Of a DNA stretch of 12,784 bases, positions 12,033-12,784 are shown piece by piece. The notes beneath the pieces were generated by a model. The model saw only the letters and a program-made list of their open reading frames with translations, did no database searches and was not told where the DNA came from. The position numbers were made by a program, and so were the translations under genes. Position 1 is the first letter of the stretch. Each line of letters starts with the position of its first letter. Source of the DNA: Candidatus Methanophagales archaeon ANME-1-THS (GTDB lineage: Archaea; Halobacteriota; Syntropharchaeia; Alkanophagales; Methanospirareceae); the NCBI GenBank assembly GCA_004212135.1, contig RXIE01000084.1, forward strand, positions 1 through 12,784. The letters run 5' to 3'.

Positions 12033-12784
12033 TTACTCCTTCTGGTAATGCATATCCAGCAATTGTCGGGCTCGTTTCAGTAAGTCCTCGGTGGTGGTGC
12101 CTTTCGTGATGAGCAGAGTGGATGTTGCCCTGGTGATATCCCCCTCAGCGTGATATTCAAGGGATATCACACCGTATTCGGTACCCTGATAGAGACTTCT
12201 CCGCTTCTGCTCAACCGTTATCACAGAGTCCCATGCGATTCGCTGGAGACCTGCGTCTCTGATGATCCACAATGCTTCGGTTGTCATCTTCACCTGCCCG
12301 TTCTCTGGTTCTACGCCCTTTCCTGCTGGAGGTACTTCAGCTCCCTGCGCGGGCACCATGTGAATATCGAACTTGTATCCATCCATATTCATGACCAGTT
12401 TCCGTTCCACCTCGGTGAGCACCTGCTCGTCTGCGGAGATGCGCTTTATGAGAAGCTGTTCGGGCTTTGTACCTGGTTCTTCTGCAACGGGTTGCACGCC
12501 ACCGAGATATTTTATGGTCAGTACATTCCCTTTCTCACGTATCACGTCCCTTACATTACGTATAGAGAAGGAGAGGTCAGGTTCCTTCCCTTTTCCTTCA
12601 CCAGCCTTGACTGCGGAAAGCACTTGCGCTTTGATATCCTTCAATTCCTCTACCCCCTTCTCCGGTTTCGCTGCCACCTGTGCTTTTGTCTCCTTTTTCT
12701 CCGCTTTCTCCGCTCCCTTCTCCGGCTTCTTCGTTACTTGCGCTTTTATCTCCTTCAATTCCTCTACTCCCTTCCCCGGCTTCG
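12033..12784 (-). CDS. Paralogue of the 575-residue protein, 5' partial, without the winged helix
   Basis: The frame is open to the right edge, so the N-terminus lies outside the window. A TTG at 12758 is internal to a repeat and is not a start. The visible part begins with a charged repeat linker (units like KPEKGVEELKEIKAQV), then SIRNVRDVIREK, which matches SIDRIRDVIREK of the neighbour. Next is the same conserved domain: VERKLVMNMD, VKMTTEALWIIRDAGLQRIA, RRSLYQGTEYGVISLEY, LLITKGTTTEDLL. By eye about half the residues of that domain are identical to the neighbour. It ends at LLDMHYQKE exactly where the neighbour goes on into the winged helix. Whether it also has an ectodomain and membrane helix cannot be seen here. 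Function unknown. Confidence 0.75.
   Translation of the reverse strand, partial: KPGKGVEELKEIKAQVTKKPEKGAEKAEKKETKAQVAAKPEKGVEELKDIKAQVLSAVKAGEGKGKEPDLSFSIRNVRDVIREKGNVLTIKYLGGVQPVAEEPGTKPEQLLIKRISADEQVLTEVERKLVMNMDGYKFDIHMVPAQGAEVPPAGKGVEPENGQVKMTTEALWIIRDAGLQRIAWDSVITVEQKRRSLYQGTEYGVISLEYHAEGDITRATSTLLITKGTTTEDLLKRARQLLDMHYQKE
12622..12784 (-). repeat. Imperfect tandem repeats of 54 and 60 bp in the paralogue's linker
   Basis: Units begin at 12622, 12676 and 12736 (plus coordinates) and continue past the window edge. They encode KPEKGVEELKDIKAQV, KPEKGAEKAEKKETKAQV and KPGKGVEELKEIKAQV. The motif (I/T)KAQV closes each unit and also recurs in the neighbour's linker, so the arrays share an origin or a constraint. 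Confidence 0.75.

Overview
The window looks like a piece of a euryarchaeal chromosome from a methanogenic or anaerobic methane/alkane-oxidising lineage. The evidence is an intact Ftr (formylmethanofuran:tetrahydromethanopterin formyltransferase), CofC (coenzyme F420 synthesis), PAN (proteasome-activating nucleotidase), archaeal MBF1, RaSEA (archaeosine synthesis), Tsr3, a CTP-type polyprenol/lipid kinase, and TATA-box promoters with short or no leaders. A bacterial-type RNase III and a decayed IS630-family element among such genes would suit an ANME-1 (Methanophagales) or Syntrophoarchaeia-like genome. That placement is inference from gene content, not from a marker tree.

Layout. Positions 1-4016, plus strand: the end of a TIM-barrel sugar isomerase/AP-endonuclease-2-like protein, a 91-residue zinc-ribbon protein followed by Tsr3, a GNAT acetyltransferase, RaSEA, and a four-helix membrane protein. 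The last converges with aMBF1 (minus) and overlaps it by 17 bp. aMBF1 and PAN diverge from a 72-bp spacer that seems to hold a single shared TATA box. After PAN comes a polyprenol/diacylglycerol-kinase-like membrane enzyme (plus), which converges on RNase III (minus).

From 6571 to the end every gene is on the minus strand. In order of transcription (right to left) they are: a 5'-truncated paralogue (12033-12784), a 575-residue membrane-anchored protein (10138-11865), an IS630-type relic (9280-10138), cofC, ftr and RNase III. Full-length cofC and ftr would be only 50 bp apart and probably form a C1-coenzyme unit (F420 synthesis plus the formyl-transfer step). There is no gene-free stretch longer than about 300 bases.

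The most interesting points are these. (1) cofC is interrupted by an in-frame TGA, after which the same frame continues with the conserved C-terminal motif of the family for 47 codons up to the ftr leader. (2) Two tandem paralogous genes encode an unusual protein: fibronectin-like ectodomain, transmembrane helix, charged repeat linker, a conserved possibly PH-like domain and, in one copy, a C-terminal winged helix, which together suggest a membrane-tethered regulator. (3) The IS relic sits exactly in the TA of that gene's TAG stop codon and recreates the stop. It also keeps a perfect 10-bp inverted repeat that would bury the transposase ribosome-binding site. (4) An RNase III with all four catalytic acidic residues is present, although the enzyme is rare in Archaea.
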